Shown here: positions 16,672 to 25,333 of the stretch, piece after piece
Layout of the letters: each line of letters opens with the position of its first letter
Numbering within the stretch: position 1 is the first letter of the stretch
Assembly (NCBI GenBank): GCA_934661005.1
Contig: CAKUIK010000013.1
Span: forward strand, 1 to 52,320
Length of the DNA: 52,320 bases
Direction of reading: 5' to 3'
DNA from: an uncultured Slackia sp.
GTDB taxonomy: Bacteria; Actinomycetota; Coriobacteriia; Coriobacteriales; Eggerthellaceae
Program-made: the position numbers and the translations under genes
The notes under the pieces: model-generated
Told to the model about the DNA's origin: nothing
The model's input: only the letters and a program-made list of their open reading frames with translations
Database searches by the model: none

Positions 16672-16754
16672 GCGTTGCCTTGGGGTAGCCTGGGGAGGCT
16701 TGGCAACGCGGTGTTCATCGCGCATAGATTCGCGAAACTCGCGCACCTATGCGC
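16672..16754 (+). promoter_or_regulatory. Structured 5' leader with two nested hairpins
   Basis: Hairpin one: GCGTTGCC (16672-16679) pairs with GGCAACGC (16702-16709), and inside it AGCCT (16687-16691), loop GGGG, pairs with AGGCT (16696-16700), leaving a seven-base bulge TTGGGGT on the 5' side. Hairpin two: GCGCATAG (16720-16727) pairs with CTATGCGC (16747-16754), enclosing an ATT/CAC internal loop and CGCG-AAACT-CGCG. Both lie between the likely promoter and the start of the radical SAM gene. It matches no riboswitch consensus I know. It could be a ligand-sensing leader or a protein-binding site. Confidence 0.5.
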
Positions 16755-16807
16755 CAACAAGACCGAACCGCCTTACGGCAACACGATCAAACACAAGGAG
16801 CGCTTTC

Positions 16808-18139
16808 ATGCTGAGCGAACGCATGCTCACGGGGATCGTCAAAAACATCACGAAGAGCCATCTCGTCATCGACCCCACGACCGAGAAATTCCTACCAGGC
16901 CCTGAACCTGGGCGCAAATACATGCTGTACCTGCACGTGCCTTTCTGCGAAGTGCTGTGCCCCTATTGCAGCTTCAATCGCTACCCCTTCCGCGAGGCCA
17001 CGGCGCGACCGTATTTCAAGAACTTGCGTCGCGAAATGATGATGCTGAAAGATATGGGCTACGACTTTGAGAGCCTGTACTTCGGCGGCGGCACACCCAC
17101 CATTTTGCTCGACGAGCTGTGCCAAACGATTGATATGGCATGCGAGAACTTCAATATCAAGGAAGTTGCCTGCGAAACCAACCCGAACCACCTCGTTGAT
17201 CCGTGGCTTTCGGCGCTAAGCAGCCGCGTGAATCGCCTCTCCGTCGGCGTGCAAAGCTTCAATGACAAACTGCTCACGCAGATGGACCGCTGCAAGAAGT
17301 ACGGTTCCGGCGAAGAGATTCTTGAACGCATCGGCAATGCTGCGTCGTGCTTCGACTCCCTCAACGTCGACATGATTTTCAATTTCCCCTCGCAGACGGA
17401 GGAAATTTTGCTTGACGACATCGAGAAGATCAAGCAATGCGGTTGCCGCCAAACCACGTTCAGCCCGCTTTACGTCTCAAGCGCCACGACGCGCAAAATG
17501 GAGCAGTCGCTCGGCACCATGGACTACAATCGAGAGTTCGAGTTCTACAAGATGCTCGACGAGGGCCTTTGCGGCGGCAACACCCCGGCGTTCAAGCGCG
17601 AAACCGTGTGGACCTTCAATCGCCTCAACGAGCAAGGCAAGCAAGACCACGAACTGCCCGTAGAGGAACTGCAGGTGAGCTACGACGAATACCCCGCCAT
17701 TGGCTCGGGATCGATTTCGTATTTGAGCGGCAAGCTCTACGTGAACACCTTCAGCCTGCGCGAATACAACGAGGCAATCGAGCATGGCCACATGTCGATC
17801 ATGGGGCATATGCCCGTTCGCGAGCACGACCACATGCGCTACTGCTTCTTGCTGGGGCTCTATCAGCTGCGTTTCGACAAGCAAGCCTTCAAGAAGATGT
17901 TCGGTAAAAGCGTCGAGGCGGCACTGCCGGTCGAGATGGGCTTCATGCGCGCGAATGGCGCATTCGAGGTAGACAACGACGAATGCCTCGTGCCCTCGAC
18001 CATAGGCCGCTACCTCACGCTTGTGATGTATCGCCAATTCCTCAGCGGCATGAATAACCTGCGCGACCAGGCACGCGCCGCCCTCACCGGACCCGAGCAC
18101 GAACTGCTCTTCGGCGAAGGCGTGCCTGCGACGGCATAA
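16808..18139 (+). CDS. Radical SAM protein, HemN/HemW (coproporphyrinogen oxidase-like) family
   Basis: 443 residues. The radical SAM cluster motif is HVPFCEVLCPYCSF (C47, C51, C54), followed by LYFGGGTPTIL, the SAM-binding ETNP and RLSVGVQSF segments and the C-terminal extension of the HemN/HemW family. It should bind a [4Fe-4S] cluster and cleave SAM. HemW proteins are haem chaperones and HemN decarboxylates coproporphyrinogen; the sequence here does not decide between these or another role. The upstream in-frame start at 16661 is rejected because ATG 16808 has AAGGAG 7-8 bases before it. It is a single-gene unit with its own leader and terminator. Confidence 0.8.
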   Translation: MLSERMLTGIVKNITKSHLVIDPTTEKFLPGPEPGRKYMLYLHVPFCEVLCPYCSFNRYPFREATARPYFKNLRREMMMLKDMGYDFESLYFGGGTPTILLDELCQTIDMACENFNIKEVACETNPNHLVDPWLSALSSRVNRLSVGVQSFNDKLLTQMDRCKKYGSGEEILERIGNAASCFDSLNVDMIFNFPSQTEEILLDDIEKIKQCGCRQTTFSPLYVSSATTRKMEQSLGTMDYNREFEFYKMLDEGLCGGNTPAFKRETVWTFNRLNEQGKQDHELPVEELQVSYDEYPAIGSGSISYLSGKLYVNTFSLREYNEAIEHGHMSIMGHMPVREHDHMRYCFLLGLYQLRFDKQAFKKMFGKSVEAALPVEMGFMRANGAFEVDNDECLVPSTIGRYLTLVMYRQFLSGMNNLRDQARAALTGPEHELLFGEGVPATA

Positions 18140-18171
18140 AGCGACTTCTCTCATTCCCAGCTACGAACACA

Positions 18172-18198
18172 GCGGCCCTCTTGGAGGGCCGCTTTTTT
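18172..18198 (+). terminator. Rho-independent terminator of the radical SAM gene
   Basis: GCGGCCCTC (18172-18180), loop TTG, GAGGGCCGC (18184-18192), then TTTTTT (18193-18198). Confidence 0.9.
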
Positions 18199-18262
18199 CG
18201 CCACGACACGAGCCAACGCCGAATGCGCTTCCTGCCGACAAACGCAGATGAAGCAGCATATG

Positions 18263-18293
18263 AAAAAGGCGCCCTCTCAGTGAGGACGCCTTT
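18263..18293 (-). terminator. Rho-independent terminator of the MFS symporter gene
   Basis: On the minus strand AAAGGCG, CCTC, a short loop, GAGG and CGCC pair, with T-G and mismatch interruptions, followed by TTTTT (18267-18263). It lies 30 bases past the stop at 18323. Confidence 0.75.
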
Positions 18294-18322
18294 CAGGTAC
18301 GCCATGCTGAAGGGACCGATCG

Positions 18323-19546
18323 CTACTCGAGCGTCGCGCCCTTCTTTTCGGGAATGAAGAACATCGCGATGAAGGCAACCACGTAGATGCATGCAACGCA
18401 GCCGATAGCGAACGCGAAGCCGTGGCCCGCGGCGATAATCGGAATAACCACAGGAGCGGAAGCGCCACCGATGAAGCGGCCAGCATTGTACAGCGCGGTT
18501 TGCGCGGTGCCACGCATCTCGGTCGGGAACAGCTCGGCGATAAGCGTGCCATAGCCACCAATCATGCCGTTAGCGAACATGCCCATGAAGAAGCCGCCAA
18601 TAAGCAGCGCCGTGGGGTCAGTGAGCTGGCTGTAGATGATGATCATCGCAGCAGCACCAATCTGGAAGGTCCAGAATGCGGGACGACGACCAGCCTTATC
18701 GGCCAAGAAACCGAAGACCGAAATACCAATCATCATGCCCAGAACCGTAACGGCGGTCCACAGGCCCGTAGACGTGAGGCTCAGACCAAGCTCGGAGTTC
18801 AGGTACTTGGGGAGCCACGTCATAATTCCGAAGTAACCAGCATTCTGCACGGTACACAGAATGATGATGATGATCGAGAACTTGGCGCGCTCGGGCGTCG
18901 CGAACAGGTCGCTCAGCTTGCCATGGGCCTTGCCAGAAGCCTTGTGCTCTTCATAGATCGGCGGCTCGGGAACAAACGCACGAATGATAATCGCGACAAT
19001 GGCAGGGATGAAGCCAAGCACGAACAGGCCGCGCCAACCAAACGACGCGATGATGGGCGCAGAAGCGAGCGAAGCGCACAGCACGCCAACCTGGAAGCCC
19101 AGGCCAACGGCGCTCGTGCTTTTCGCGCGGTTCTCGGGGCTGGAGACCTCGGCGGCGATTGCCATGCCCAGGCCAAACTCGGCACCAATGCCCAGACCGG
19201 CAAGGAAGCGGCAAAGAGCCATTACCTCGAAGTTAGGCGCGAAGGCCGAGCCCAGGGTGAACACGCCAAAAAAAATGACCGAATACGTAAGAACTTTAAT
19301 TCGGCCATATTTATCAGCAAGTTTTCCGAAAATCAAACCACCAAGGAAGGCGCCAGCCAACGTAATGGAGGTAAGCATACCTGCAGTCGTATTGTCCACG
19401 GCGAACGTCGCCATAATGCCGGAAAGCGCGAAGCTCAGAATCATAAGATCCAAGCCGTCAAGCGCATGGCCCACAGCAGCCGAGAAAACGGCCTTGCCTG
19501 CATAGTGCTTCATTTCAGAAGCCTTGCCCTTAGAATGAGTGCTCAT
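18323..19546 (-). CDS. MFS transporter, metabolite:H+ symporter-like
   Basis: 407 residues and twelve membrane helices. The first helix carries HALDGLDLMILSFAL, like the D-G-x-D motif of aromatic acid/metabolite:H+ symporters. Loop 2-3 reads GKLADKYGRIKVL and loop 8-9 GFLADKAGRRPAF, the two MFS signature loops, and PEPP closes the N-terminal half. It probably imports an organic acid or similar metabolite with protons. The ATG has AAAGGGAGCA ahead. It stands alone between its own terminator and a repeat-rich region. The substrate is unknown. Confidence 0.83.
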   Translation of the reverse strand: MSTHSKGKASEMKHYAGKAVFSAAVGHALDGLDLMILSFALSGIMATFAVDNTTAGMLTSITLAGAFLGGLIFGKLADKYGRIKVLTYSVIFFGVFTLGSAFAPNFEVMALCRFLAGLGIGAEFGLGMAIAAEVSSPENRAKSTSAVGLGFQVGVLCASLASAPIIASFGWRGLFVLGFIPAIVAIIIRAFVPEPPIYEEHKASGKAHGKLSDLFATPERAKFSIIIIILCTVQNAGYFGIMTWLPKYLNSELGLSLTSTGLWTAVTVLGMMIGISVFGFLADKAGRRPAFWTFQIGAAAMIIIYSQLTDPTALLIGGFFMGMFANGMIGGYGTLIAELFPTEMRGTAQTALYNAGRFIGGASAPVVIPIIAAGHGFAFAIGCVACIYVVAFIAMFFIPEKKGATLE

Positions 19547-19786
19547 TGCTCCCTTTCTTCCGATTATTGATAAACCTTCAGTATATTAAGGGAGAGAGAC
19601 ATAAAAATAAAGCCCGAATTCACGCAAATTTATGCAACGTAATGAATTAACGAGCAGGAAACAATTGGCCACCCGTGCCGCAAGCACCATCCAGCCACTC
19701 CTCCGAAGACGCCCGCGCCGCCCCATAAGCTTCGGGGCATTCCGACGCGCATACGCTCCACGCTAAAGCACTCCGCAAAATATGTA

Positions 19787-19939
19787 GCAGCCCGTATCTG
19801 CCGTGGCGGGTTTTGCAGAAGCGCTCGGTTTCTCATATTCATCTAAAACTGGAAACCGCAGCGCGGCGCATGGTTAGCGAAGCGAGCGGCAGCCGCGCGT
19901 GCGCCTTCGGAAGAACCCGCCACGGCAGATACGGGCTGC
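19787..19939. repeat. Large hairpin element H1 (26-bp perfect stem)
   Basis: Arms 19787-19812 and 19914-19939 are exact reverse complements over 26 bp (outer end GCAGCCCGTATCTG, inner end GGCGGGTT). The 101-base loop starts with a smaller hairpin, CGGTTTC ... GAAACCG, and contains GGCGCATGGTTAGCGAAGCG. The loop resembles that of H2 while the arms have unrelated sequence. There is no open frame across it. Confidence 0.8.
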
Positions 19940-19986
19940 GGCGCATGCCTAGGCATCGGAAGCCGCTACCAGAGAAACGCCTTGGA

Positions 19987-20125
19987 ATTTCGGGGCCGCT
20001 CGCCGGGAATGCTCGGTTTCTCATTTTCGTTGCAAACGGGAAACCGGAGCGAGGCGCAAAGCGAGGCGACCAAAGGTCGCCGAGCGTTAGCCGAGCGGGC
20101 ACTTCCCGGCGAGCGGCCCCGAAAT
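19987..20125. repeat. Large hairpin element H2 (23-bp perfect stem)
   Basis: Arms 19987-20009 and 20103-20125 are exact reverse complements over 23 bp (outer ATTTCGGGGCCG, inner CGCCGGGAA), with CCTTG pairing extending a few bases outward. The loop shares with H1 the segment GCTCGGTTTCTCAT-(A/T)-TTC, a GGAAACCG close-by, and GTTAGC-GAGCGG words. It lies 16 bases past the uvrB stop and may act as its terminator, though it lacks a T run. Confidence 0.8.
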
Positions 20126-20141
20126 CTCAAGGCGGCGAAAC

Positions 20142-22301
20142 TTAGCTGCGACGAGAACTCCCGTAGGCAGAATTCTTGCGATTGCCGAACGCGCTCCCCT
20201 TTCGGGCCGTTTTCTTCAAGTCGGCCAGCACATCCTTCTCCGATTCGCCTTCCATCTGCGCCTTCAGGCGCACCACTTCATCGCGAAGTTGGGCAGCACG
20301 CTCGAAGTCCATCGCCTGGGCAGCAGCAGCCATATCGTCTTCCATGCTTGAAATCACACGCATGACTTCGCTGCGCGAAAGCTCGGCAAGCTGACGGTTC
20401 ACTTCCTCGGCACTGCCCACCTGATTGCCATCTCCGTCGTTCATGAAGCCCATGATGTCGTTTATGGCCTTCTTGATGGTTTTCGGCGTTATGCCATGCT
20501 CTTTGTTGTAGGCCATCTGAATTTCGCGACGACGACGCGTTTCGGAAATCGCCTTGTCCATGGAGTCGGTAATTTTGTCGGCATACATAATCACATGGCC
20601 ATGATCATTTCGCGCGGCGCGGCCAATGGTCTGGATAAGGCTGCGGTAATTTCGCAGAAAGCCTTCCTTATCGGCATCGAGAATCGCCACGAGCGAGACC
20701 TCGGGCAAGTCGAGGCCCTCGCGCAACAGGTTAATGCCAACAAGCACGTCGAACTCACCTTTACGTAAGTCGCGCAGAATTTCGACGCGCTCCAGCGTCG
20801 CAATGTCGGAATGCATATAGCGCGCACGAATTCCCTGGTCGAGCAAATGGTCGGTCAAATCTTCCGCCATTTTCTTCGTAAGCGTGGTAATGAGCACGCG
20901 TTCATCGGATTCGGCCCTCTCACGGGCTTCGTCGATGATGTCGTCAATCTGGCTCGCGATGGGCCGCACGTCGATATCGGGGTCAAGCAAACCCGTGGGA
21001 CGAATGATTTGCTCCACCTGCTGTTGGGTGACCTTTTCCTCATAATCGCCCGGCGTTGCCGATACATAAATGAACTGTGGAACACGCTGCTCAAATTCGT
21101 CGAAACGAAGCGGTCGGTTGTCAAGGCAGCTCGGCAAACGAAAGCCATGCTCGGCAAGCGTGACCTTGCGGCTGCGGTCGCCTTCGTGCATGCCGCGAAT
21201 CTGGGGCACCGTAACATGGCTCTCGTCGATGATGCACAGGAAATCTTTCGGAAAGTAATCGAGGAGCGTGTAGGCGGGCTCGCCCGGCGCGCGCCCATCA
21301 AGGTGGCGCGAGTAATTCTCGATTCCGCTGCAGAAGCCCATGGTTTCGAGCATCTCCAAGTCGTAATTCACACGCATCTCCAAGCGCTGCGCCTCGAGCA
21401 GTTTGCCATCGGCCTTGAATTGCGCCAGGCGGTCGCGCAACTCGTCTTGAATGGTTTGGATGGCGCGATCCATTTTCGGGCGAGCGGTAACGTAATGCGA
21501 CGCCGGCCAAATAGGCAGCGCCTCGTATTCATTGAGCTTCTCGCCCGTCACGTTATCGATTTCCTGGATGCTCTCAATTTCATCGCCCCAGAATTCCACC
21601 CGCACCGGATTGTCGGCATACGGCGGAAACACATCGAGCGCATCGCCTCGCACGCGGAACGTTCCACGCTTCAACTCGTAATCGTTGCGATCGTATTGGA
21701 TATCGATGAGCTCATGAATCACGTCGTCGCGCTCGGCGGGTTTTTCTTTGTCCAAAAACACGGCCATGCCCGCGTAATCCATCGGAGAGCCAATACCGTA
21801 AATGCAGCTCACCGACGCGACCACAATTACATCGCGGCGCGAAAGCAGGCTCGACGTAGCCGCATGGCGCAGCTTCTCGACCTCTTCGTTGATAGATGCA
21901 TCTTTCTCGATGAACGTATCGGTCGAAGGCACGTAGGCTTCAGGCTGATAATAATCGTAATACGAGACGAAATACACGACCGCATTATCGGGGAAGAATT
22001 CCTTGAGCTCAGCCGCGAGCTGGGCCGCGAGCGTTTTGTTCGGCGCCATGACGAGCGTTGGCTTCTGAGTTGCCTCGATGACTTTCGCCATGGTAAACGT
22101 TTTGCCCGAACCCGTGACGCCCAAAAGATTTTGGTAACGCAGGCCGCGCTCTACCCCGTCGGCGAGCTTTTGAATCGCCTGAGGCTGGTCCCCCGAAGGC
22201 TCATAGGGGCTCACAACGCGAAACGGTGCATTCGCAAGGCGCACTTCGGGCAATTTGCCTTCCATGGCGGCGCCTTCAATATTGCTCAAGTGGCTGCTCA
22301 T
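20142..22301 (-). CDS. uvrB: UvrABC nucleotide-excision repair subunit B
   Basis: 719 residues, full length for UvrB, the helicase-like subunit that holds damaged DNA and recruits UvrC. It shows Walker A GVTGSGKT (61-68), the beta-hairpin with YYDYYQPEAYVP, the DEAD-like IDESH, helicase motifs including LLREGLDLPEVSLVAILDAD and QTIGRAAR, and a C-terminal UVR motif (AMDFERAAQLRDEV) that binds UvrC. The ATG has AAAGGAAG upstream. It appears monocistronic. No uvrA or uvrC is in the window. Confidence 0.97.
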   Translation of the reverse strand: MSSHLSNIEGAAMEGKLPEVRLANAPFRVVSPYEPSGDQPQAIQKLADGVERGLRYQNLLGVTGSGKTFTMAKVIEATQKPTLVMAPNKTLAAQLAAELKEFFPDNAVVYFVSYYDYYQPEAYVPSTDTFIEKDASINEEVEKLRHAATSSLLSRRDVIVVASVSCIYGIGSPMDYAGMAVFLDKEKPAERDDVIHELIDIQYDRNDYELKRGTFRVRGDALDVFPPYADNPVRVEFWGDEIESIQEIDNVTGEKLNEYEALPIWPASHYVTARPKMDRAIQTIQDELRDRLAQFKADGKLLEAQRLEMRVNYDLEMLETMGFCSGIENYSRHLDGRAPGEPAYTLLDYFPKDFLCIIDESHVTVPQIRGMHEGDRSRKVTLAEHGFRLPSCLDNRPLRFDEFEQRVPQFIYVSATPGDYEEKVTQQQVEQIIRPTGLLDPDIDVRPIASQIDDIIDEARERAESDERVLITTLTKKMAEDLTDHLLDQGIRARYMHSDIATLERVEILRDLRKGEFDVLVGINLLREGLDLPEVSLVAILDADKEGFLRNYRSLIQTIGRAARNDHGHVIMYADKITDSMDKAISETRRRREIQMAYNKEHGITPKTIKKAINDIMGFMNDGDGNQVGSAEEVNRQLAELSRSEVMRVISSMEDDMAAAAQAMDFERAAQLRDEVVRLKAQMEGESEKDVLADLKKTARKGSAFGNRKNSAYGSSRRS

Positions 22302-22388
22302 GCGAACTTCCTTTCAAGCGATGCAAGCATGCTGAACTTCAGCCAATACTACCACAAAACGAACAACTGTTCGTAGGCGTTTTGCAAT

Positions 22389-22416
22389 AAAAAGGCGCCG
22401 CGGGAATCGGCGCCTT
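22389..22416 (-). terminator. Rho-independent terminator of coaE
   Basis: AAGGCGCCG (22392-22400) pairs with CGGCGCCTT (22408-22416) around a seven-base loop. On the minus strand a T run (22393-22389) follows. It lies just past the stop at 22435. Confidence 0.85.
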
Positions 22417-22434
22417 CGCGATGCGTGCTTCTAG

Positions 22435-23028
22435 CTACTCGGTCATGACGGCGTCGTACACGCGCTTGACTTCAGCCTGCGCAGATTCGAGATCGCTGCC
22501 GTTATTGATGGTGAAGTCGGCAATGGACGCGAGTTCCGCGTCGGTTTTCTGCAACGCGATGCGACGGCTCACATCGGCGGTGGATTGATGACCGCGTGCA
22601 CAAGCGCGCTCCATGCGAACGCACGCAGGCGCCACCACTGCCACCAGGGCGTCGGCCCAGCGCACATCGCGTTTGCTTTCCACGCCTGTAGTGACTTCCA
22701 CAACCACCATATCGTGCAACTGGCCCAGCTCGCCAATTCGGCGGCGGCACTCCTGCATGATAACGGGATGCGTAATGGCATTGAGCCATTCGGTGTGCTC
22801 GGGCGTATCGAACGCGGCAGCCGCAAGACGGCTGCGCACAATTTCACCGCGCTCATCAAACACGGAAGCTCCGAAGGTGCGGCCGATGTCGTATTTCACG
22901 CCCGGGGTCGTAAGCACAAAGTGGCCCACGTCGTCCAGATTGATGATGCCCGCGCCCAGCTCGGCGAACATATGAGCAATGGTCGATTTCCCCGATCCAA
23001 TGCCGCCAACAAGCGCGATGGTCTTCAT
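22435..23028 (-). CDS. coaE: Dephospho-CoA kinase
   Basis: 197 residues. The enzyme phosphorylates dephospho-CoA at the 3'-hydroxyl, the last step of CoA synthesis. The P-loop is GGIGSGKST (8-16), followed by the family's NLDDVGH in place of the usual D-x-D/A region and the lid-type QKTDAELASIADFTINN near the end. The conserved lid residues ARxxxQ are less clear here (VSRRIALQ). Start 23028 is chosen because TTGGAGG lies 5-7 bases before it; a start four codons upstream would cover that site. Confidence 0.9.
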   Translation of the reverse strand: MKTIALVGGIGSGKSTIAHMFAELGAGIINLDDVGHFVLTTPGVKYDIGRTFGASVFDERGEIVRSRLAAAAFDTPEHTEWLNAITHPVIMQECRRRIGELGQLHDMVVVEVTTGVESKRDVRWADALVAVVAPACVRMERACARGHQSTADVSRRIALQKTDAELASIADFTINNGSDLESAQAEVKRVYDAVMTE

Positions 23029-23098
23029 CGCCACCTCCAATAATTTAATCCCAAGTCAAGCAAACGTCAGCGATTCACCGCTCGGCACAACGGCGAAA

Positions 23099-24130
23099 TC
23101 AGCACTTCTCCGCAATGTGATAAATCAAGCTCACCGTATCGTACCATCCCAAGCACGGGTCGGTAATCGATTTGCCGTATTCCATGTGCTCGCTAATATC
23201 CTGACGGCCTTCCACCAGGTAGCTTTCGACCATCACGCCCTTAATAAGCGCGCGCAAGTCTTCGTTGTAATTGCGGTTATGCAGAACCTCGCCCACAATG
23301 CGAATTTGTTCTTTATGCTGCTTGCCCGAATTCGAATGGTTCGCATCGACCACCACGGCCGGGTTGGCAAGCCCCTTCTCACCGTACATCTTCCACAAGC
23401 GAATGCAGTCTTCGTAATGATAGTTCGGATGCGTCGTGCCATATTTGTCCACGCCGCCTCGCAAAATCGCGTGCGCCAGCGGATTACCGTCGGTGGTCAC
23501 GTCCTGCGTGCGATAGATGAAATTATGCCCATGCTGCGCCGCGACAATGGAGTTCAGCATCACCGAGAGGTCGCCCGACGTGGGGTTTTTCATACCGACA
23601 GGAATATCCATGCCACTTGCGGTGAGGCGATGCTGCTGGTTTTCGACCGAACGCGCACCCACAGCCTCATAGCTCAAAATGTCATCGAGGTAGCTGCGAT
23701 TTTCCGGATACAGCATCTCATCGGCCGCCGTAAGTCCGCTTTCGGCCATGGCGCGAATATGCATGTGGCGAATCGCCTGAATGCCAGCAGATAAATCGGG
23801 CGCGGCCTCGGGGTTTGGCTGGTGCAGCATGCCCTTGTAGCCCTCTCCCGTAGTGCGCGGCTTATTGGTGTAAATGCGCGGAATAATCAGCAGCTTGTCG
23901 GAAACCTCGCGCGCAAGCTCGCCCAAGCGGCTCGTGTATTCACACACAGCGTCTTCGTTGTCAGCGGAGCACGGACCGACGATTACAAGGAATTTATTCG
24001 ATGCACCCGTAAGCACATCGCGAATCTCCGCATCGCGCTTGGCCTTCAAAGCCTTAAGTTCTGGCGTAAGCGGCAGCTCTTCTTTAATCTGCGCCGGATC
24101 GGGCAGCGCCGAGTTCACGTGCATTCCCAT
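23099..24130 (-). CDS. 3-Deoxy-7-phosphoheptulonate (DAHP) synthase, class I
   Basis: 343 residues, the usual size for AroF/AroG/AroH enzymes, which join phosphoenolpyruvate and erythrose-4-phosphate at the head of the shikimate pathway. Visible family signatures are VIVGPCSADN, RIYTNKPRTTGEGYKG, VGMKNPTSG, DANHSNSGKQH and the terminal ITDPCLGW. Residues for metal and PEP binding (C in GPCS, H in NHSN) are present. There is no chorismate mutase fusion. Start 24130 (MGMHVNS) has AGGAAT upstream; a frame extension to 24244 lacks one. It works with aroC/aroK about 18 kb away. Confidence 0.95.
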   Translation of the reverse strand: MGMHVNSALPDPAQIKEELPLTPELKALKAKRDAEIRDVLTGASNKFLVIVGPCSADNEDAVCEYTSRLGELAREVSDKLLIIPRIYTNKPRTTGEGYKGMLHQPNPEAAPDLSAGIQAIRHMHIRAMAESGLTAADEMLYPENRSYLDDILSYEAVGARSVENQQHRLTASGMDIPVGMKNPTSGDLSVMLNSIVAAQHGHNFIYRTQDVTTDGNPLAHAILRGGVDKYGTTHPNYHYEDCIRLWKMYGEKGLANPAVVVDANHSNSGKQHKEQIRIVGEVLHNRNYNEDLRALIKGVMVESYLVEGRQDISEHMEYGKSITDPCLGWYDTVSLIYHIAEKC

Positions 24131-24247
24131 GAGGAATTCCTTTCCATATGAAAAAGGCCGCAGAAAGCGACCACGAGTAATGCGCAAACGAGTTTCCCCA
24201 TGGTAACGTAAAAATGGGCCGAAGAGATGTCCCTTTTGACTCACCGA

Positions 24248-25333
24248 TTACTTCAACAGAGCATCGGCCACGCGGTTTTTGAGCTTGTTTACAGCGTCAA
24301 GTTTCCATCGTGGATAATCAAAGCCAGGATCGATGTACTCGAAATCTTTCAAATCGACGATCTTCGCACTAATCTTCGGCGTGAGCAGGGCGCGAGCGAT
24401 GCCCACGAAGTCGGTGCCGATTTTCGGCCCAATAGTGCTCACGTATTCGTCGAAATCGTCCATTTCCATCATCATAGGCAAGCACGCCATATTATGGTCG
24501 AAGAGCGGCGCCATGCGCAGAATTTCACCCGTGTCATTATCGACGAGGAAGCCATAGTTGCCCGCATGGCGGTCAACATTTGCCATCACGGCATCCATGA
24601 CTACCATTTCACGGAAACGTTCCTCGGCACCATGTTGCGCCGCAAACTCGAGCATGTCTCGTATCTCAAACAGCCCAGGGAAAAACCTATGAGCCGAAAC
24701 AAATCCTTCTTTTTCCGACGTAAACAGCGGACATTTACATGCAAGCTTGCCATGGAATTTCAAAATCGAGTATGGCACATGATCAATTTTCGCCGCCTCA
24801 AGCAAATCGGACGCAAGCTTTTCGGAATAAGGCTCGAAACCGGCATTCGCAAATCCAACCGAGCCGCGCTTCAAAAGCGATATTTCATTGCCCTCGCGAA
24901 TCCAACACTTTGCAAAAGAACCCGAGGTGGCGTATTCGGGAGAAGTTGGCGAATTGTGGCGACCGTACATTCCCGTACCATCAAAAGCAATTCGCGCAAT
25001 AACGTCGTCAAAAGCATTGCGGTAAAGAGAGACTTCCGACCAGTGCAAGTCCTCGTTCGCCCGCTTCATCCAAAACGTATCGGTCAAAGAAAGGCAACGC
25101 GCCGCCCCGATAAAGTCTCGCCTGGTCGTAAGTCCCAATTCACGCATAAGTTTCCCTATCGAAGCGCGATGCTTTGCAATTTGGCGACCATCGATCCAGT
25201 CATTAATGCCGATGAATCCATAGGGCATGTAATGACCTACACGCTCAACTTCTTCGTAATAGAACTCGCCTAAATCTTCCTTTTCGCTATATGTCGCGAC
25301 AACGTCGTCTTTGTTCATCAGCTGATACAGCAT
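24248..25333 (-). CDS. HipA-like kinase-fold protein, orphan
   Basis: 361 residues. The C-terminal half carries the HipA catalytic signature, ANVDRHAGNYGFLVD (D254-R-H256, N259) and the metal-binding LFDHN (D279), plus a likely ATP lysine in SLLKRG (K155) after a Gly/Ser-containing TSGSFAK segment. HipA toxins phosphorylate glutamyl-tRNA synthetase; this group has a different N-terminus, and no HipB-like antitoxin gene is next to it, so I do not call it a toxin. The start has GGGGAGGTG upstream. The gene looks more AT-rich than its neighbours, which fits horizontal acquisition. Confidence 0.75.
   Translation of the reverse strand: MLYQLMNKDDVVATYSEKEDLGEFYYEEVERVGHYMPYGFIGINDWIDGRQIAKHRASIGKLMRELGLTTRRDFIGAARCLSLTDTFWMKRANEDLHWSEVSLYRNAFDDVIARIAFDGTGMYGRHNSPTSPEYATSGSFAKCWIREGNEISLLKRGSVGFANAGFEPYSEKLASDLLEAAKIDHVPYSILKFHGKLACKCPLFTSEKEGFVSAHRFFPGLFEIRDMLEFAAQHGAEERFREMVVMDAVMANVDRHAGNYGFLVDNDTGEILRMAPLFDHNMACLPMMMEMDDFDEYVSTIGPKIGTDFVGIARALLTPKISAKIVDLKDFEYIDPGFDYPRWKLDAVNKLKNRVADALLK

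Larger units (their letters stand above)
16471..16807. other. Intergenic region: promoter and structured leader of the radical SAM gene
   Basis: 337 bases without a gene. The first 150 hold nothing I can name. From 16627 there is a candidate promoter and from 16672 two nested hairpins, described separately, then the AAGGAG ribosome site at about 16796. Confidence 0.6.
19547..20141. other. Repeat-rich intergenic region
   Basis: 595 bases without a gene, between the divergently oriented upstream side of the MFS gene and the end of uvrB. It holds two large hairpin elements (19787-19939 and 19987-20125) with look-alike loops. The first 240 bases contain the MFS promoter region, where an AT-rich stretch at 19565-19640 is plausible; I see no clear -35/-10 pair. 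Confidence 0.6.

Noticed and set aside
16672..16754. A tRNA or other standard small RNA in the radical SAM leader
   Set aside because: No tRNA arm lengths, T-loop GTTCGA or CCA end, and no SRP/6S/tmRNA signature; only hairpins.
20811..22376. A 521-residue plus-strand frame opposite uvrB
   Set aside because: Antisense shadow of uvrB, which is unmistakable on the other strand.
24248..25333. A HipBA toxin-antitoxin module
   Set aside because: No helix-turn-helix antitoxin gene is adjacent and the protein's N-terminus does not match HipA toxins.
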